NCBI GenBank assembly: GCA_019313765.1 | Contig: JAFDAP010000152.1 | Span: 1 to 5,415 of the forward strand | Source: Deltaproteobacteria bacterium | Lineage (GTDB): Bacteria > Desulfobacterota > DSM-4660 > Desulfatiglandales > Desulfatiglandaceae | Direction of reading: 5' to 3' | DNA: 5,415 bases | Part shown: positions 5,012-5,415 of the stretch, piece by piece | How positions within the stretch are numbered: position 1 is the stretch's first letter | How the letters are laid out: each line of letters starts with the position of its first letter | The notes under the pieces: generated by a model | Seen by the model: the letters and a program-made list of their open reading frames with translations, nothing else | What the model was told of the DNA's origin: nothing | Databases searched by the model: none | Made by a program: the position numbers and the translations under genes

Positions 5012-5415
5012 ATGATCACAGAACAGGGTGTGGTTGAAGAGATAGTGCAACAAAAGGCCGTGGTTCGTATCCAGAAAGGCGCATCCTGTGCGGGTTGTGA
5101 GTCTCGTGGTTCGTGTATGGTCATGGCGGATAAGGCGGTGCTGGTTGAGGTGGCCAATGAGCTTGGGGCGAATGTGGGCGATATAGTTGAGGTGGGAATG
5201 CCGTCGGGCTCCCTGATGAAGCTTTCTTTGCTTGTCTATTTCTTCCCCGTCCTCGGGTTTGTGGCGGGCGCCTTTATAGCAGCGGCATGGGCCGAGTCTT
5301 TGCATATGGATTCGACAACGGCCTCCCTGCTCGGCGGCTTTGTTGCCATGGCAATTACCTTTTTTGTGCTGATATGGCTTAGCCGGGGCGCACTGGATAG
5401 GGGGGAATATCGTCC
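5012..5415 (+). CDS. rseC: RseC/MucC-family membrane protein, 3' end beyond the window
   Basis: The frame from the ATG at 5012 stays open to the window edge, giving 134 codons with no stop, so the C-terminus is missing. GAGG (5003-5006) sits 5 nt before the ATG. The N-terminal part has a cysteine motif C26-A-G-C29 with C35, the same spacing as CSSCASRAGC in E. coli RseC (from memory). GDIVEVGMPSGSLMK (56-70) then leads into two hydrophobic segments: about 69-93 (LSLLVYFFPVLGFVAG) and about 104-123 (LLGGFVAMAITFFVLIWL). This is the RseC layout: a cytoplasmic Cys-bearing N-terminus, two transmembrane helices and a short tail. The family is linked to envelope-stress sigma-E control and to the Rsx/Rnf electron-transport complex that re-reduces SoxR. 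In anaerobes such genes often lie near rnf genes, so the gene order just past 5415 would be informative. The symbol is used in the family sense only. Confidence 0.9.
   Translation, partial: MITEQGVVEEIVQQKAVVRIQKGASCAGCESRGSCMVMADKAVLVEVANELGANVGDIVEVGMPSGSLMKLSLLVYFFPVLGFVAGAFIAAAWAESLHMDSTTASLLGGFVAMAITFFVLIWLSRGALDRGEYR

Noticed and set aside
4886..5305. 139-codon minus-strand frame opposite the rseC-like gene
   Set aside because: It is the shadow of the RseC frame, whose cysteine motif, membrane segments and ribosome binding site are convincing.

Overview
The window is a stretch of bacterial chromosome with four complete protein genes, one gene cut by the right edge and one gene remnant. 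Three structurally different palindromic repeats lie in the intergenic spaces. The best guess for the host is an anaerobic, Gram-negative member of the former Deltaproteobacteria (Desulfobacterota). This rests on an RseC-type membrane protein, the style of the M24 peptidase, and intergenic repeats of kinds I associate with that group (an ATTCCGGC/GCCGGAAT hairpin, an AT-rich palindrome, and GGTTCA-rich palindromes). It is an inference, because no rRNA or phylogenetic marker is present.

Left part (1-2329): a superfamily 2 DEAH-type helicase with a TTG start runs rightward and ends at 1801. The next base starts the stop codon of a leftward gene for a HigA-type antitoxin, so the two stop codons abut as TGATCA. 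Upstream of higA on the minus strand lies the last part of a HigB-type toxin gene. It has no start codon, runs into a 151-bp element with terminal inverted repeats, and overlaps the start of higA. The toxin-antitoxin pair therefore looks decayed: the antitoxin is intact and only the C-terminal tail of the toxin remains.

Middle and right part (2330-5415): the inverted-repeat element ends about 40 bp before an SDR oxidoreductase gene. That gene is followed by a small hairpin and an AT-rich 140-bp palindrome. A short structured stretch then leads into an M24 (creatinase/prolidase-fold) metallopeptidase with all five metal ligands present. Next comes a GGTTCA-type palindrome, and then the start of an RseC-family gene that leaves the window. 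The SDR, M24 and rseC-like genes share a strand but are separated by repeat-filled gaps of 175-330 bp, so they are probably separate transcription units and no common pathway is evident.

I found no tRNA, rRNA, CRISPR array or complete insertion sequence. The most noteworthy signals are the truncated higB next to the MITE-like element and the different palindrome families at successive gene junctions. No wholly new multi-gene system can be supported from this sequence.
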